Shown here piece after piece: positions 15,057 to 27,512 of a stretch of DNA of 64,000 nucleotides. The notes beneath the pieces were generated by a model. The model did no database searches. It was given only the letters and a program-made list of their open reading frames with translations, and was not told the origin of the DNA. The first letter of the stretch is position 1, and every line of letters starts with the position of its first letter. Position numbers and translations under genes: made by a program. Origin of the DNA: Thermoactinomyces sp. DSM 45892 (GTDB lineage Bacteria > Bacillota > Bacilli > Thermoactinomycetales > Thermoactinomycetaceae); contig NZ_FNPL01000004.1 in assembly GCF_900107305.1 (NCBI RefSeq), positions 158,947 to 222,946 on the forward strand, in the 5' to 3' direction.

Positions 15057-16235
15057 GTGAGAGAAACAGTAATCTTAGGTGGGGCTCGTACTCCATTTGG
15101 TAAATTTGGTGGGGCATTAAAAGATCAAACGGCTGCTCAGTTAGGCGGAGTGGCGATTCAAGGTGCGCTTGAGCGCTCAGGAGTAACGGTGGATCAAGTA
15201 GAAGAACTGATTATGGGAATGGTACTACAAGCAGGCGCTGGACAGATTCCGTCCCGTCAAGCGGCTCGCCATGCAAATCTCCCTTGGGAAGTGCGTACCG
15301 AGACGATTAATAAAGTATGTGCTTCCGGGATGAGAAGTGTAACCTTATCCGATCAGATCATTCGCGTAGGCGATGCGGAGATCATGGTGGCAGGTGGTAT
15401 GGAGAGTATGAGCAATGCCCCGTACTTGCTTCCACAAGGTCGATTCGGGATGCGTATGGGAAATAGCCAAGTTTTAGATGCTATGGTGCATGATGGACTA
15501 TGGTGTGCTTTTCACGATGTCCATATGATTGTGCATGGTAGCGCCATTGCGAAGAAGTATGAAGTGAGCCGAGAAGAGCAAGATGAATGGGCGGTTCGAA
15601 GCCATCAGTTAGCCGCGGCGGCGATGGATGCAGGTAAATTCGCGGATGAGATTGTGCCTGTTCATGTGAAGTCTCGCAAGCAAATGATTGTGGTCGATCA
15701 GGATGAGGCGGTTCGTCGTGATACCAGTATCGATGCGTTAGCTAAATTAAAGCCGGCTTATGTGACAGACGGTACGATTACAGCGGGAAATGCACCTGGT
15801 GTGAATGATGGTGCTGCGGCAATGGTGTTGGCATCTCGCGAGAAGGCAAACGAGTTAGGCATGGAGCCAGTGGCAACATTAGTAGGACATGCGGCGATTG
15901 GTCTAGAGGCACCTGATTTTCCGATTACACCGGCGTATGCCATTCAGAAATTATTGAAGAAACATAATCTCACGATTGATCAGATTGATTTATTTGAAAT
16001 GAATGAGGCGTTTTCAGTAGTCGCTATTGCGAATGCTAAAATCCTTGGTGTAAACCCTGACAAGATTAATGTAAATGGAGGGGCTGTTGCCCTCGGTCAT
16101 CCGATTGGAGCTAGCGGAACCCGTATTATCCTTACATTAATTGAGGAGCTAAAACGTCGTGGTGGAGGTCTGGGAGTAGCGGCGATTTGTAGCGGTGCGG
16201 CGCAGGGAGATGCTGTATTGGTTCGAGTTGGTTAA
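15057..16235 (+). CDS. acetyl-CoA C-acyltransferase (thiolase), MmgA-like
   Basis: The protein has 392 residues from GTG 15057, which sits 9 bases after GGAGG and gives the N-terminus [19 protein letters not shown], matching MmgA. Upstream in-frame codons are non-coding promoter sequence. The thiolase motifs are present: the acyl-cysteine in [17 protein letters not shown], and GHPIGASG with its histidine. The last cysteine motif reads CSGAAQG where CxGGGQG is usual, and the MGxTAE block is MIVHGS, so it is a somewhat divergent member. It condenses or cleaves acyl-CoA in beta-oxidation. It is the first gene of an operon reading through to icmF. Confidence 0.85.
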   Translation: MRETVILGGARTPFGKFGGALKDQTAAQLGGVAIQGALERSGVTVDQVEELIMGMVLQAGAGQIPSRQAARHANLPWEVRTETINKVCASGMRSVTLSDQIIRVGDAEIMVAGGMESMSNAPYLLPQGRFGMRMGNSQVLDAMVHDGLWCAFHDVHMIVHGSAIAKKYEVSREEQDEWAVRSHQLAAAAMDAGKFADEIVPVHVKSRKQMIVVDQDEAVRRDTSIDALAKLKPAYVTDGTITAGNAPGVNDGAAAMVLASREKANELGMEPVATLVGHAAIGLEAPDFPITPAYAIQKLLKKHNLTIDQIDLFEMNEAFSVVAIANAKILGVNPDKINVNGGAVALGHPIGASGTRIILTLIEELKRRGGGLGVAAICSGAAQGDAVLVRVG

Positions 16236-16252
16236 GTGGAGGAGGGGCAATT

Positions 16253-17107
16253 ATGTCGATAAAAAATGTGACAATCATTGGTGCAGGCCAGATGGGAAGC
16301 GGAATTGCTCAGGTGTTTGCTCAATCAGGGTTTGAAGTGACTCTATTAGATCAACAGGAATCATTTGTACAAAAAGGGTTGTCTTCGATCGAAAAGAACC
16401 TTACTCGTCAAGTGGAGAAGGAGCGCAGTTCGAAAGAAGAAATGGATTCCATTTTGAGCCGAATTGCAGGTACGACAGAGCTGGAAATAGCTTCTACGAA
16501 AGCGGATTTAGTGATAGAGGCCATTATTGAACAAATGGAAGCAAAGGTTTCGTTATTCAGGCAATTAGACGAACTCTGCCCGGCACATACCGTGCTTGCC
16601 TCTAATACTTCTTCTCTCCCTATCACTGAAATAGCCGCGGTGACGAAGCGTCCTGAGAAAGTCATTGGCATGCATTTTATGAATCCAGTGCCAGTGATGA
16701 AGCTAGTAGAGATTATTCGCGGGCTTGCGACGGATCAAGCAACCTATGACTTGATTGAACAGTTATCAAGGGAACTAGGTAAGCATCCAGTTGAGGTAAA
16801 TGATTTTCCAGGCTTTGTGTCGAATCGAATCCTGATGCCGATGATCAATGAAGCGATTTATACCGTTTATGAAGGGGTGGCGACACCAGAAGCAGTAGAT
16901 GATGTGATGAAACTAGGAATGAATCATCCGATGGGCCCGCTCACGTTGGCTGATTTCATTGGGCTTGATACCTGTTTATACATTATGGAAACCTTACATG
17001 AAGGATTTGGAGATTCGAAGTATCGTCCATGCCCCCTTCTTCGCAAATATGTGAAGGCTGGCTGGTTGGGAAGAAAAAGCGGACGCGGGTTTTACGTATA
17101 CCAGTAG
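16253..17107 (+). CDS. 3-hydroxybutyryl-CoA (3-hydroxyacyl-CoA) dehydrogenase
   Basis: The 284-residue protein begins with the NAD-binding motif [11 protein letters not shown] and has SNTSSLPIT, then [13 protein letters not shown] with the catalytic histidine, and [10 protein letters not shown]. This is the standard single-domain short-chain hydroxyacyl-CoA dehydrogenase (MmgB/Hbd type). It oxidises 3-hydroxyacyl-CoA to 3-oxoacyl-CoA, or works in reverse. It follows the thiolase by 17 bases with GGAGGAGGGG before the ATG, and its product is the substrate of that thiolase. Confidence 0.9.
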   Translation: MSIKNVTIIGAGQMGSGIAQVFAQSGFEVTLLDQQESFVQKGLSSIEKNLTRQVEKERSSKEEMDSILSRIAGTTELEIASTKADLVIEAIIEQMEAKVSLFRQLDELCPAHTVLASNTSSLPITEIAAVTKRPEKVIGMHFMNPVPVMKLVEIIRGLATDQATYDLIEQLSRELGKHPVEVNDFPGFVSNRILMPMINEAIYTVYEGVATPEAVDDVMKLGMNHPMGPLTLADFIGLDTCLYIMETLHEGFGDSKYRPCPLLRKYVKAGWLGRKSGRGFYVYQ

Positions 17108-17127
17108 GTTAGTTGGGAGTGGGTCGG

Positions 17128-18267
17128 ATGCGGTTTTCGTTTACGGAAGAACAGATTTTATTACAGCAGATGGTACGCGATTTTGCTCAGAAAGAAATAG
17201 CTCCAGAAGTCGAGCGGATGGAGACGGAGGACCGTTTTCCACGTGAATTGATTCGTAAGATGGGGGACCTTGGCCTAATGGGGATCCCGATTGCGGAGGA
17301 GTGGGGTGGATCTGGGGCCGACTTTATCTCTTATATTCTAGCGATCGAAGAGATTTCGAAAGTGAGTCCCACTGTAGGGGTTATCCTATCTGTGCATACC
17401 TCAGTGGGAACACTTCCTCTTCTTAGATATGGAACCGAACAGCAGAAAAAACGCTATATCCCTAAATTGGCCAGTGGGGAGTATATCGGCGCATTTGGGC
17501 TGACCGAGCCTCAATCGGGGTCTGATGCCAGTCAACTTCGCACGACAGCTAAGCGTGTGGGAGATGAGTATATTATAACAGGCAACAAAATGTTTATTAC
17601 CAATGCAGAAGCGGCCGATTTGTATACTGTTTTTGCCGTAACCGATCCAGATAAAGGGAGTTACGGAATCTCTGCTTTCCTTGTGCATAGGGATACCCCT
17701 GGATTTTCGGTTGGGAAAAAAGAGAAGAAAATGGGGCTTCACGGTTCCAATACATGTGAGCTGATATTAGAAGAAGCACGGGTTCCAGCAGATCATCTGA
17801 TCGGTCGTGAAGGACAAGGATATGAAATCGCCTTAGCGAATTTAGCAAGCGGTCGTGTCGGAATCGCGGCGCAGGGATTGGGTATTGCACAAGGTGCTTA
17901 TGCGGCGGCAAATGCCTATGCGAAGGAGCGGAAACAGTTCGGAAAACCACTTAATGTGATACAAGCCATTCAATTTAAATTAGCTGATATGGCGACTCAG
18001 ATAGAGGCTTCACGTTTGTTAGTCTACCGTGCCGCGGAACTAGTCTCACAGAAGTTACCTTGTAAAAAAGAAGCGTCCATGGCGAAGATGTTTGCGACAG
18101 ATACTGCGATGAAAGTTACAACGGAAGCGGTTCAGGTGTTTGGTGGATACGGCTATTCTCGAGAATATCCAGTGGAGCGCTTCTTCCGGGATGCGAAGGT
18201 TACTCAGATCTATGAGGGAACGAATGAGATTCAGCGGATTGTGATTGGGAATGAGATTGGGAAGTAG
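17128..18267 (+). CDS. acyl-CoA dehydrogenase, short/branched-chain type (first)
   Basis: The protein has 379 residues from ATG 17128; TTG 17113 overlaps the GGGAGTGGG ribosome site and is rejected. It shows [11 protein letters not shown] for FAD and substrate binding, ERKQFGKPL, and the C-terminal YEGTNEIQR with the catalytic glutamate placed as in short-chain and butyryl-CoA dehydrogenases. It makes enoyl-CoA and passes electrons to ETF, then probably to the FadF-type protein at 12169. Chain specificity cannot be told from sequence. Confidence 0.88.
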   Translation: MRFSFTEEQILLQQMVRDFAQKEIAPEVERMETEDRFPRELIRKMGDLGLMGIPIAEEWGGSGADFISYILAIEEISKVSPTVGVILSVHTSVGTLPLLRYGTEQQKKRYIPKLASGEYIGAFGLTEPQSGSDASQLRTTAKRVGDEYIITGNKMFITNAEAADLYTVFAVTDPDKGSYGISAFLVHRDTPGFSVGKKEKKMGLHGSNTCELILEEARVPADHLIGREGQGYEIALANLASGRVGIAAQGLGIAQGAYAAANAYAKERKQFGKPLNVIQAIQFKLADMATQIEASRLLVYRAAELVSQKLPCKKEASMAKMFATDTAMKVTTEAVQVFGGYGYSREYPVERFFRDAKVTQIYEGTNEIQRIVIGNEIGK

Positions 18268-18280
18268 ATTTGAGCTGTGG
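18268..18280 (-). repeat. core of the dispersed intergenic repeat
   Basis: On the minus strand this reads CCACAGCTCAAAT, identical to 14517-14529. It starts immediately after the stop codon of the first acyl-CoA dehydrogenase gene, in the 55-base gap before the second. Confidence 0.45.
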
Positions 18281-18322
18281 TCACTTGAAACGATAAAACC
18301 TAACAAAAAGGGTGAAGACAAC

Positions 18323-19465
18323 ATGCAATTCCGCCTATCAGAAGAACATGAAATGATGCGCCAAATGGTCCGCGATTTTGCTGAAAAAGAAGTAAAACCA
18401 AGTGCCGCAGAACGTGACGAGCACGAGATTTTTGATCGCTCGATCTTTGATAAGATGAGCAAATTGGGCATGGCAGGAATCCCGTGGGGAGAGGAGTATG
18501 GCGGTGCTGGTTCGGACTATCTTAGCTATGTAATCGCAGTGGAAGAGTTATCCCGTGTATGTGGTTCTACAGGGGTTACGTTATCGGCACACATCTCCCT
18601 AGCTAGCTATCCAATCTTCACGTTTGGGACCGAAGAGCAGAAACAGAAGTATCTCAGACCACTTGCAGAGGGAACGAAGCTAGGTGCCTACGGCTTAACA
18701 GAACCAGGCTCAGGTTCAGATGCGGCTGCGATGCGTACGACAGCTGTCCGAGATGGAGACGATTACATTTTAAACGGAAGTAAGATCTTTATTACCAATG
18801 GTGGAGATGCAGAGATCTATGTCGTCTTTGCCGTTACCGATGCTTCGCTCAAACATAAGGGGATTACGGCATTTATCGTAGAAAAAGGAACTCCAGGCTT
18901 TTCAATCGGGAAGAAGGAGAAGAAACTGGGGATTCGTGCATCCGCTACAACGGAGATCATCTTTGAAGATTGCCGGATTCCGATTAGTCAGCGCCTCGGG
19001 GCTGAGGGAGAAGGCTTTAAGGTGGCGATGAAGACGCTAGATGGCGGACGAAACGGGATTGCGGCCCAAGCAGTGGGGATTGCTCAAGGGGCATATGAGG
19101 AAGCACTCGCTTATGCTAAGGAGCGCAAACAGTTTGGTAAGCCACTTATCGCACTGCAAGCCATCCAATTCAAACTTGCTGATATGGCAACGAAGATCGA
19201 AGCGGCCCGTCTACTTACGTATCAAGCGGCGTGGCTAGAAGCGAAGGGGCTTCCATATGGCAAAGCATCTGCAATGGCCAAGTTATTTGCAGGAGATACG
19301 GCGATGGAAGTGACGACCGAAGCGGTTCAGGTGTTTGGTGGGTATGGTTATACTCGCGAGTATCCAGTGGAGCGTATGATGCGGGATGCGAAGATTACTC
19401 AGATTTATGAAGGAACCAATGAAATCCAACGTGTTGTCATCGCGAAATATATTTCGAATGAATAA
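18323..19465 (+). CDS. acyl-CoA dehydrogenase, short/branched-chain type (second)
   Basis: The protein has 380 residues from ATG 18323 (AAGGGTG upstream; the 26 extra codons from 18245 overlap the previous gene and are not conserved). It is clearly paralogous to the gene before it, sharing [20 protein letters not shown] and YEGTNEIQR with the catalytic glutamate. Two neighbouring dehydrogenases in a cluster with isobutyryl-CoA mutase suggest handling of straight and branched short acyl-CoAs, the latter from valine and leucine. Confidence 0.88.
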   Translation: MQFRLSEEHEMMRQMVRDFAEKEVKPSAAERDEHEIFDRSIFDKMSKLGMAGIPWGEEYGGAGSDYLSYVIAVEELSRVCGSTGVTLSAHISLASYPIFTFGTEEQKQKYLRPLAEGTKLGAYGLTEPGSGSDAAAMRTTAVRDGDDYILNGSKIFITNGGDAEIYVVFAVTDASLKHKGITAFIVEKGTPGFSIGKKEKKLGIRASATTEIIFEDCRIPISQRLGAEGEGFKVAMKTLDGGRNGIAAQAVGIAQGAYEEALAYAKERKQFGKPLIALQAIQFKLADMATKIEAARLLTYQAAWLEAKGLPYGKASAMAKLFAGDTAMEVTTEAVQVFGGYGYTREYPVERMMRDAKITQIYEGTNEIQRVVIAKYISNE

Positions 19466-19477
19466 GAGTGATAACAG

Positions 19478-20437
19478 ATGAAGGACTGGATCGAGGGCGT
19501 TAAAAATCAGGAAAGAAGGGCGATAGCGCGAGTGATCACCTTCTTAGAAAATGATCATTCAGACGCAGAGTTTTTATTGCAAGAGTTGGAACGACTAGAA
19601 AAAAAAGCTTATGTCATTGGGATTACAGGTCCTCCTGGAGCTGGAAAAAGTACACTCATTGACTGTTTGATCACGACACTCCGAGCGAAGGGACTACGCG
19701 TGGGGGTCATCGTAGTAGATCCAACAAGCCCTTTTACGGGAGGAGCGATCCTCGGAGATCGTGTGCGAATGGTTCGGCATGCGCTGGATGAGGGTGTATT
19801 TATTCGTAGTATGGGGAGTCGAGGTAGTCTGGGCGGTCTTTCTCGCGCTACCAAAGATGCGGTTCGTGTGCTAGATGCGGCAGGCTTTGATGTGATCATC
19901 GTAGAGACTGTGGGTGTGGGGCAATCGGAGCTAGAGATCATGCACTTAGTAGATAGTGTGGCTTTAGTTGTTCATCCGCATAGTGGCGATGTGGTACAGG
20001 TGTTTAAAGCAGGGGTGATGGAGATCGCCGATCTGTATGTGGTGAATAAAGCGGACATCTCTGGAGCGGCGAAGATGGTTGCTGAGATTGAACAGTATGT
20101 ACATTTAACACATGATCATAGCGAGTGGAACCCGACGGTATCCCAAACGATTCCGATACAAGGAAAAGGGATCGTTGAATTATGGGAGCAGTTTCAGCAT
20201 CATCGAGTCTTTTTACAAGAAAGTGGTGAAGGGATTCGTCGCCGTAAGGAGCAGACGGTTCGTGAGGTAAAAGAGAGAATAAACGCTGAGTTCGATGCAT
20301 ATCTCCAGCAATGTACCCAAGAACCTGCTTTCCAAGAGCAGATGGAAGAGATTTGGCATGGCAAGAAGTTGCCTCATCAATTGGCTCGTGAATGGATCAA
20401 GAGTCACCTGATTAGACAGGATCGGGAGGGGATGTAG
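19478..20437 (+). CDS. meaB: MeaB/ArgK-family G-protein chaperone of acyl-CoA mutases
   Basis: The 319-residue protein has the P-loop GPPGAGKSTL near residue 50, VDPTSPFTGGAILGDRVRM (the switch region typical of MeaB) and NKAD for guanine. MeaB loads, protects and repairs B12-dependent methylmalonyl-CoA mutases using GTP. The mutase downstream already carries a fused domain of the same family, so this separate copy is noteworthy. Its stop codon TAG shares a G with the GTG start of the TetR gene, indicating coupling. Confidence 0.9.
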   Translation: MKDWIEGVKNQERRAIARVITFLENDHSDAEFLLQELERLEKKAYVIGITGPPGAGKSTLIDCLITTLRAKGLRVGVIVVDPTSPFTGGAILGDRVRMVRHALDEGVFIRSMGSRGSLGGLSRATKDAVRVLDAAGFDVIIVETVGVGQSELEIMHLVDSVALVVHPHSGDVVQVFKAGVMEIADLYVVNKADISGAAKMVAEIEQYVHLTHDHSEWNPTVSQTIPIQGKGIVELWEQFQHHRVFLQESGEGIRRRKEQTVREVKERINAEFDAYLQQCTQEPAFQEQMEEIWHGKKLPHQLAREWIKSHLIRQDREGM

Positions 20438-21069
20438 TGACTAAGAAGCAGGAAGTGATTCCCTCTATGATTAAAAACCAGAGACTTGTACAAGAGCGAC
20501 GACAACAGATTGTAGAAGGGGCGGTTAGGCTATTTATCGAGAAGGGATTCCATAAAACAACCACCCGCGAGATCGCTCGTGAGTGTGGTTTGTCGATCGG
20601 AACGATGTACGAATACATTCAGTCTAAAGAGGATGTTCTCTATCTCGTTTGTCACTATATTCATTCCTTATTACTAGAGAAACTCCATTCCATTTCCTCA
20701 CATCATCTGACGGCTAAAGAAATGCTTTCATCGAGCCTCGCCCAATATTTTCAAATCATGGATGAACTGCGTCCCTACGTAGTCTTAATCTATCAAGAAA
20801 CCAAATCTCTTCCCCGTGAGCAGATGAAACTAGTGCTAGCGAGAGAGGAAGAGATCACGCTTTTTTTTGAGAAAATGCTAGTGCAGGGGATCGAAGATGG
20901 CTCGTTCCAGATTCCTGTCTCTTCTGTTCGACTAACAGCACACAATATCGTCGTACTAGGACAGATGTGGGCTTTTCGCTACTGGGCACTAAGAAAAATG
21001 TATACACTCGAAGAATATACAGAAAAGCAAGTTTCCCTATTAATGATAGAGATACTAAACAAGGGGTGA
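20437..21069 (+). CDS. TetR-family transcriptional regulator of acyl-CoA metabolism
   Basis: The protein has 210 residues from GTG, with GGGAGGGG upstream. Residues 18-65 are a TetR helix-turn-helix: [20 protein letters not shown], then [19 protein letters not shown]. The C-terminal half is the helical ligand and dimer domain. Located between meaB and icmF, it resembles FadR (YsiA)-type regulators that sense acyl-CoAs. The two palindromes at 12068-12085 and 15001-15018 are good candidates for its binding sites. That pairing is inference. Confidence 0.8.
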   Translation: MTKKQEVIPSMIKNQRLVQERRQQIVEGAVRLFIEKGFHKTTTREIARECGLSIGTMYEYIQSKEDVLYLVCHYIHSLLLEKLHSISSHHLTAKEMLSSSLAQYFQIMDELRPYVVLIYQETKSLPREQMKLVLAREEEITLFFEKMLVQGIEDGSFQIPVSSVRLTAHNIVVLGQMWAFRYWALRKMYTLEEYTEKQVSLLMIEILNKG

Positions 21070-21073
21070 GACG

Positions 21074-24000
21074 ATGATGGAAACAGAAGTGGTACGTCCC
21101 AAGCATGCTGTCCGATTCCTAACAGCTGCCAGTTTATTTGATGGCCATGATGCTTCGATTAATTTAATGCGTCGTTTGCTTCAAGATTCAGGGGTGGAAG
21201 TGATTCATCTGGGTCATAATCGTTCGGTAGAGGAGATTGTCCGAGCGGCGATTCAAGAAGATGTGCAGGGGATTGCGATTTCGTCCTATCAAGGCGGGCA
21301 TATCGAATTTTTTAAATACATGATTGACTTGTTAAGAGAAGAAAATGCAAATATTAAAGTGTTTGGTGGTGGCGGTGGAGTCATCATCCCGCGTGAGATC
21401 GAGGAGCTAGAAGCATATGGAGTAACGAAAATCTTCTCTCCTCAAGACGGCCGGGTCCTAGGGCTACAAGGGATGATCAATTTCATGGTTCGCGAGACGG
21501 ATTATCCCTCTGTTCAAGAGCCGAATGGGTCAAAAGAATCTCTCGTACAAGGTGACTTCCGGGCGGTAGCTAAAGCGATTTCATATGTAGAGCAGACTTT
21601 TGAGCAACGGAATATGTTAGATGAATCGGCGGCGACATTATCGAAAAGCTGGTTAGCTGACTTGCCATCCACTGCAAAGCGGATCCCTATTATCGGAATC
21701 ACAGGTACAGGTGGAGCAGGGAAAAGCTCATTAACCGATGAGTTGGTACGTCGTTTTCTCGAGGATTTCGCGGATAAGAAAGTGGCGATCCTCTCGATCG
21801 ATCCATCGAAACAGAAGACAGGTGGCGCACTACTCGGCGATCGAATTCGCATGAATGCGGTCCATCACCCGAGAGTGTATATGCGCAGTTTGGCAACACG
21901 TAAGACACGTACGGAGCTAAGTGGAGCGATTCAAGAAGCGATTCAAGTCGTGAAGAGTGCGGGTTATGACCTAATCATCGTCGAGACAAGCGGGATCGGG
22001 CAAGGGAATGCCGATATCGTTCCGATCAGTGATCTATCCATCTATGTGATGACGGCAGAGTTTGGCTCCCCATCTCAGCTAGAGAAGATTGAGATGCTAG
22101 ACTATGCAGATCTCATCGCGATTAATAAGTTTGACCGTCGAGGCTCCTTAGATGCATTACGTGATGTGAAGAAACAGTATCGACGAAACCATAACCTCTT
22201 TCATGCATCAGATGAAGAGATTCCCGTCTACGGTACAATGGCCTCTCGTTATAATGATCCCGGAACCAATTTATTCTATAAAAAGATGGTCGAGTCGATC
22301 GCTGTGAAGTGTGAAGTAGATTGGATCTCGACAATCGATATACCTGTTGGCACCAGTCAATTAGAATACATTATCCCACCAGAGAGAACCCACTACCTTC
22401 GGGATTTAGCCCAAACTGTTCGTAAGTACTATGAAGACGTTGAACAACAAGCAAAAATAGCAACCGAACTCTATCAGCTATATGGAGCGCGAAATCTACT
22501 AGCCACCCACTCGATTGAAAGAGAAGTCTTGCAAAGAATCGAGCAGGTTACCCAGCAAAAAGAGCTAGAGTTGTTACCCTATCATAAAAAAATGCTCGAC
22601 GAGTGGGATCAGCTCCAGTCGATGTATCGCCAGGACTTCCTAGAGTCCAGAGTGAGAGAGCGGGTAATCCGCACTCCTTTATATAATGAAACCCTATCCG
22701 GTAGTAAAATTCCGAAGATCGCCTTACCACGCTTTCAGGATTGGGGAGAGCGTTTGCGTTGGTTGTTAAGGGAAAACGTACCAGGTCAGTTCCCTTTTAC
22801 AGCAGGTGTATTTCCTCTAAAGAGAGCTGACGAAGATCCGAAGCGCCAGTTTGCTGGAGAAGGGTCCCCTGGACGTACGAATCGCCGTTTCCACTACTTA
22901 TCTAAAAATGATACAGCTAAACGCCTCTCGACTGCTTTTGACAGTGTGACGCTGTACGGTGAAGATCCAGCAGAGCGTCCAGACATTTATGGAAAAGTAG
23001 GCGAATCGGGTGTTAGTATCTGTACCTTAGATAACATGGCGGAACTCTTTTCTGGATTTGACCTATGTGCGCCGAACACCAGTGTATCGATGACGATCAA
23101 TGGCCCTGCACCGATTATCTTAGCGATGTATCTAAATGCAGCGATAGACCAACAAGTTACCCTGTTTACAGAGCGGGAAGGCAGAGATCCGAGCGAAGAG
23201 GAACAGAATCAGATTCGTGAATTTACGCTTCGCACAGTAAGAGGAACCGTGCAGGCGGATATCTTAAAAGAAGATCAAGGTCAAAACACCTGTATCTTCT
23301 CCACTGAATTCGCACTGAAAATGATGGGCGATATGCAAGAGTTTTTCATTCAAAACCAAGTGCGCAACTATTACTCAGTCAGCATTAGTGGGTATCACAT
23401 TGCCGAAGCAGGCGCCAATCCCATCTCACAGCTCGCATTCACTCTCGCCAATGCATTTACCTATGTTGAGTACTATAAGAGTCGCGGGATGAATGTAGAT
23501 GATTTTGCCCATAATCTTTCATTCTTCTTTAGCAATGGACTGGACGCAGAGTATACCGTTATTGGCCGTGTGGCTCGCCGGATCTGGGCGATTACGATGA
23601 AACGTCTCTACGGTGCAAACGAACGTAGCCAGAAGTTAAAGTATCATATCCAGACCTCGGGACGCTCACTTCATGCCCAAGAAATCGACTTTAACGACAT
23701 TCGCACCACTCTGCAAGCGTTGATGGCGATTTATGACCAATGTAACTCCCTTCATACCAATGCGTACGATGAAGCGATTACTACGCCTACAGAAGAATCC
23801 GTTCGCCGTGCTATGGCGATTCAGATGATCATTACCAAAGAACTGGGATTGGCTAAAAACGAAAACCCATTGCAAGGTGCCTTTATCATTGACGAACTGA
23901 CGGATTTAGTAGAAGAAGCCGTACTGCAGGAGTTTGAACGAATTAGCGACCGCGGTGGAGTGTTGGGAGCGATGGAAACGCAGTATCAACGTAGCAAAAT

Positions 24001-24337
24001 CCAAGAAGAATCGATGTATTACGAGATGAAAAAGCACTCCGGAGAACTTCCTATCATCGGCGTGAATACATTCGAAAACCCTCATCCACCCGAAGAGACA
24101 GAGATTGAACTATCCCGTGCAGATGCTAGCGAAAAAGAATTACAAGTCGCTCACGTACAAGAATTTCAGAAACGTTATACTCCTGAGGCGGCAATCGCCC
24201 TACAACGTCTCAAGGAAGTAGCCAGACACAATGGAAATATCTTCGCGGAACTCATGAACACCGTTCGAGTGGCATCCCTCGGGCAAATTACCGCTGTTCT
24301 CTATGAAGTAGGCGGCCAGTATCGTCGTAATATGTAA
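21074..24337 (+). CDS. icmF: fused isobutyryl-CoA mutase IcmF
   Basis: The 1087-residue, single-frame fusion has three parts. It starts with a B12-binding domain whose cobalt-ligating histidine is in FDGHDAS (His25), with FGGGGGVI further on. Next is a MeaI/MeaB-like GTPase (P-loop GTGGAGKSS from about residue 211, NKFDRRG). It ends with the large mutase TIM-barrel part from about residue 560 ([30 protein letters not shown]). IcmF interconverts isobutyryl-CoA and n-butyryl-CoA with adenosylcobalamin, and its built-in G-domain handles cofactor quality control. Full length agrees with known IcmF. It follows the TetR gene by 4 bases. The product n-butyryl-CoA can enter the beta-oxidation enzymes encoded upstream. 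Confidence 0.92.
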   Translation: MMETEVVRPKHAVRFLTAASLFDGHDASINLMRRLLQDSGVEVIHLGHNRSVEEIVRAAIQEDVQGIAISSYQGGHIEFFKYMIDLLREENANIKVFGGGGGVIIPREIEELEAYGVTKIFSPQDGRVLGLQGMINFMVRETDYPSVQEPNGSKESLVQGDFRAVAKAISYVEQTFEQRNMLDESAATLSKSWLADLPSTAKRIPIIGITGTGGAGKSSLTDELVRRFLEDFADKKVAILSIDPSKQKTGGALLGDRIRMNAVHHPRVYMRSLATRKTRTELSGAIQEAIQVVKSAGYDLIIVETSGIGQGNADIVPISDLSIYVMTAEFGSPSQLEKIEMLDYADLIAINKFDRRGSLDALRDVKKQYRRNHNLFHASDEEIPVYGTMASRYNDPGTNLFYKKMVESIAVKCEVDWISTIDIPVGTSQLEYIIPPERTHYLRDLAQTVRKYYEDVEQQAKIATELYQLYGARNLLATHSIEREVLQRIEQVTQQKELELLPYHKKMLDEWDQLQSMYRQDFLESRVRERVIRTPLYNETLSGSKIPKIALPRFQDWGERLRWLLRENVPGQFPFTAGVFPLKRADEDPKRQFAGEGSPGRTNRRFHYLSKNDTAKRLSTAFDSVTLYGEDPAERPDIYGKVGESGVSICTLDNMAELFSGFDLCAPNTSVSMTINGPAPIILAMYLNAAIDQQVTLFTEREGRDPSEEEQNQIREFTLRTVRGTVQADILKEDQGQNTCIFSTEFALKMMGDMQEFFIQNQVRNYYSVSISGYHIAEAGANPISQLAFTLANAFTYVEYYKSRGMNVDDFAHNLSFFFSNGLDAEYTVIGRVARRIWAITMKRLYGANERSQKLKYHIQTSGRSLHAQEIDFNDIRTTLQALMAIYDQCNSLHTNAYDEAITTPTEESVRRAMAIQMIITKELGLAKNENPLQGAFIIDELTDLVEEAVLQEFERISDRGGVLGAMETQYQRSKIQEESMYYEMKKHSGELPIIGVNTFENPHPPEETEIELSRADASEKELQVAHVQEFQKRYTPEAAIALQRLKEVARHNGNIFAELMNTVRVASLGQITAVLYEVGGQYRRNM

Positions 24338-24464
24338 AAAAATAAATCTTTCCACGTCATCTATACCTCTACACGTTGACTTCAACCGTTTTTTGGATAA
24401 AATAATGACGAGAAGGTAGACATGTAGTTGTATCGTTTACCTATATTGGAAGGATGTGTCCAGA

Positions 24465-24971
24465 TTGAGCGACAACCTCACTCTTGAGCAAATTAAAGAA
24501 ATAGCTATGGTCGATTTATCGTACATAGCTTTAGAACAGAATAATGGTCAGCCGATGCTCTATCGTGAATTGATCGAATATGCCTCGAAGGTGAAAGGAT
24601 ATACCGAAGAAGAGGTAACCCAATACATCGCCCAATTCTACACCGATTTAAACGTAGATGGACGTTTTGTATGTGTAGGTCGTAGCTTATGGGGTCTACG
24701 AGAGTGGTATCCAACCGATCAAGCCACTGATTCCGCGATTGCAAGTAACATTTTGGACGATGATGACTTTGGTGATGACCTATATGAAGATGAAAGTGAT
24801 GACTTCGCTCCAGAGCCAATCGAAGAAGATCCATTGTACACCGTTGGTGCTGAAGACGCAGATGAGCCAGACGACGATACAGCGGATGGTTTTACCGAGG
24901 AAGACATTGATGGGGAAGAGGACGAAGACGAAAATGATGAGTTAGATCTCGAAGATGAAGACGAGCTCTAA
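24465..24971 (+). CDS. rpoE: RNA polymerase delta subunit
   Basis: The protein has 168 residues from TTG 24465, chosen because GGAAGGA (24448-24454) is 10 bases upstream whereas GTG 24456 would be too close. The N-terminal folded HARE-HTH-like domain has QFYTDLNVDGRF and WGLREWYP, as in B. subtilis RpoE. The C-terminal third is a highly acidic, disordered tail of Asp and Glu. Delta improves promoter selectivity and recycling of RNA polymerase in Bacillota. It sits directly before pyrG, as in Bacillus. Confidence 0.93.
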   Translation: MSDNLTLEQIKEIAMVDLSYIALEQNNGQPMLYRELIEYASKVKGYTEEEVTQYIAQFYTDLNVDGRFVCVGRSLWGLREWYPTDQATDSAIASNILDDDDFGDDLYEDESDDFAPEPIEEDPLYTVGAEDADEPDDDTADGFTEEDIDGEEDEDENDELDLEDEDEL

Positions 24972-25002
24972 GAACGTTTTCGTTGGTATCCAAGGAAATG
25001 AT

Positions 25003-25045
25003 AAAACCGACATGCCTGTTTACAGGAGGGAATGTCGGTTTTATT
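25003..25045 (+). terminator. rpoE terminator
   Basis: AAAACCGACAT (25003-25013) pairs with ATGTCGGTTTT (25032-25042), an 11-bp stem ending in T residues. Confidence 0.8.
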
Positions 25046-25083
25046 GATAGAAAATAAAATAATACTTTTGACTAATGAGTTTA

Positions 25084-25125
25084 TTGACAGTCGTGGTGAA
25101 TTTGGTTAGAATATTTTTTGGGCTC
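25084..25125 (+). promoter_or_regulatory. pyrG promoter with GGGC transcription start
   Basis: TTGACA (25084-25089), a 17-base spacer and TAGAAT (25107-25112) place the start at the G-run at 25120, so the transcript begins GGGCUC. B. subtilis pyrG starts with GGGC as well, and at low CTP the polymerase slips and adds extra G residues. Confidence 0.8.
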
Positions 25126-25162
25126 ATTAAAAATGGGTACACAATGATGACGAAATCAACCG

Positions 25163-25200
25163 AGCGCCTCTATTTATTTAGGGGCGCTTTTTCTGTTTTT
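25163..25200 (+). terminator. pyrG leader attenuator
   Basis: AGCGCCTC (25163-25170) pairs with GGGGCGCT (25181-25188) around a 10-base loop and is followed by a long T-rich run to 25200, before the coding region. The 5' arm contains a C/U-rich stretch able to pair with a poly-G 5' end made by slippage, which would prevent termination. Confidence 0.8.
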
Positions 25201-25219
25201 CTGGAAGAATGTTTTTTAA

Positions 25220-26878
<1,659 letters not shown>

Positions 26879-26891
26879 TCTTATCGTTTTA

Positions 26892-26940
26892 CAGAAAAGC
26901 CTACTTCTAAGATATATCTTAAAAGTGGGCTTTTCTGCTC
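26892..26940 (+). terminator. pyrG terminator
   Basis: A long stem with a few mismatches: CAGAAAAGCC (26892-26901) pairs with GGCTTTTCTG (26928-26937), and TAAGATATATCTTA forms the top. Confidence 0.75.
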
Positions 26941-27040
26941 CATGATGGAATGCTTAGACTTAATGAGAATAATATATAAAAATAAAGATAAAAAACAGAT
27001 TAGTCTCATTTAATATGATTATTTTTTAACGAAAACAATA

Positions 27041-27069
27041 TTGAAAATAATTATAGTATAGTGTATAAT
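27041..27069 (+). promoter_or_regulatory. promoter of the WXG100 gene
   Basis: TTGAAA (27041-27046), a 17-base spacer and TATAAT (27064-27069), within a 150-base AT-rich stretch that differs in composition from the flanking housekeeping genes. Confidence 0.65.
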
Positions 27070-27117
27070 ATATAAGTGACATAGTATTATATATAGAATA
27101 ATTAGGGGGCTTTACTA

Positions 27118-27390
27118 ATGGCAGGACGTATTCAGATTACACCTGAACAAATTGAAGGAGTATCAGCAGTATTCAAACAAAAACGTGGCGAAAGTGATGC
27201 AATGATTAACCTACTTAACTCTAAGATTTCCAGCTTGCAAGGGCAGTGGGAAGGTCAAACACAACAAAAATTTATCAGCGAATTTGAGCAATGTAAAGGC
27301 AATATGAAACAGTTTACCACTCTGTTAGAAAGTATCTCTACATCTCTTGATCAAATCGCTAAGAAATTCCGTGAAACAGACGGTATGTAA
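27118..27390 (+). CDS. WXG100-family (EsxA/ESAT-6-like) protein
   Basis: The 90-residue protein is predicted to be all helix with the defining W-x-G turn (Trp44-Glu-Gly46 in QWEGQ) between two long helices. Length and layout are those of type VII secretion substrates of Bacillota. Such small proteins are secreted as dimers or act as secretion partners of larger toxins. It starts after AGGGGG with optimal spacing. It has its own promoter and a strong terminator, so it is probably made in excess of the lipase downstream. No EssC or other secretion machinery gene lies in this window. Confidence 0.85.
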   Translation: MAGRIQITPEQIEGVSAVFKQKRGESDAMINLLNSKISSLQGQWEGQTQQKFISEFEQCKGNMKQFTTLLESISTSLDQIAKKFRETDGM

Positions 27391-27410
27391 TTTATTTGCT
27401 ATAGATTTGT

Positions 27411-27451
27411 TAAGGGGCAGTTTGACTTCCACGTCGAAACTGCCCTTTTTA
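27411..27451 (+). terminator. terminator after the WXG100 gene
   Basis: AGGGGCAGTTT with GAC (27412-27425) pairs with GTC and AAACTGCCCT (27433-27446), then TTTTT. Partial read-through into the lipase gene is possible. Confidence 0.8.
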
Positions 27452-27512
27452 TATCGCTTAAAATGTACCACAACAATAATAAGTATTTTTAGAATAAAGG
27501 GGATCAACTGTA

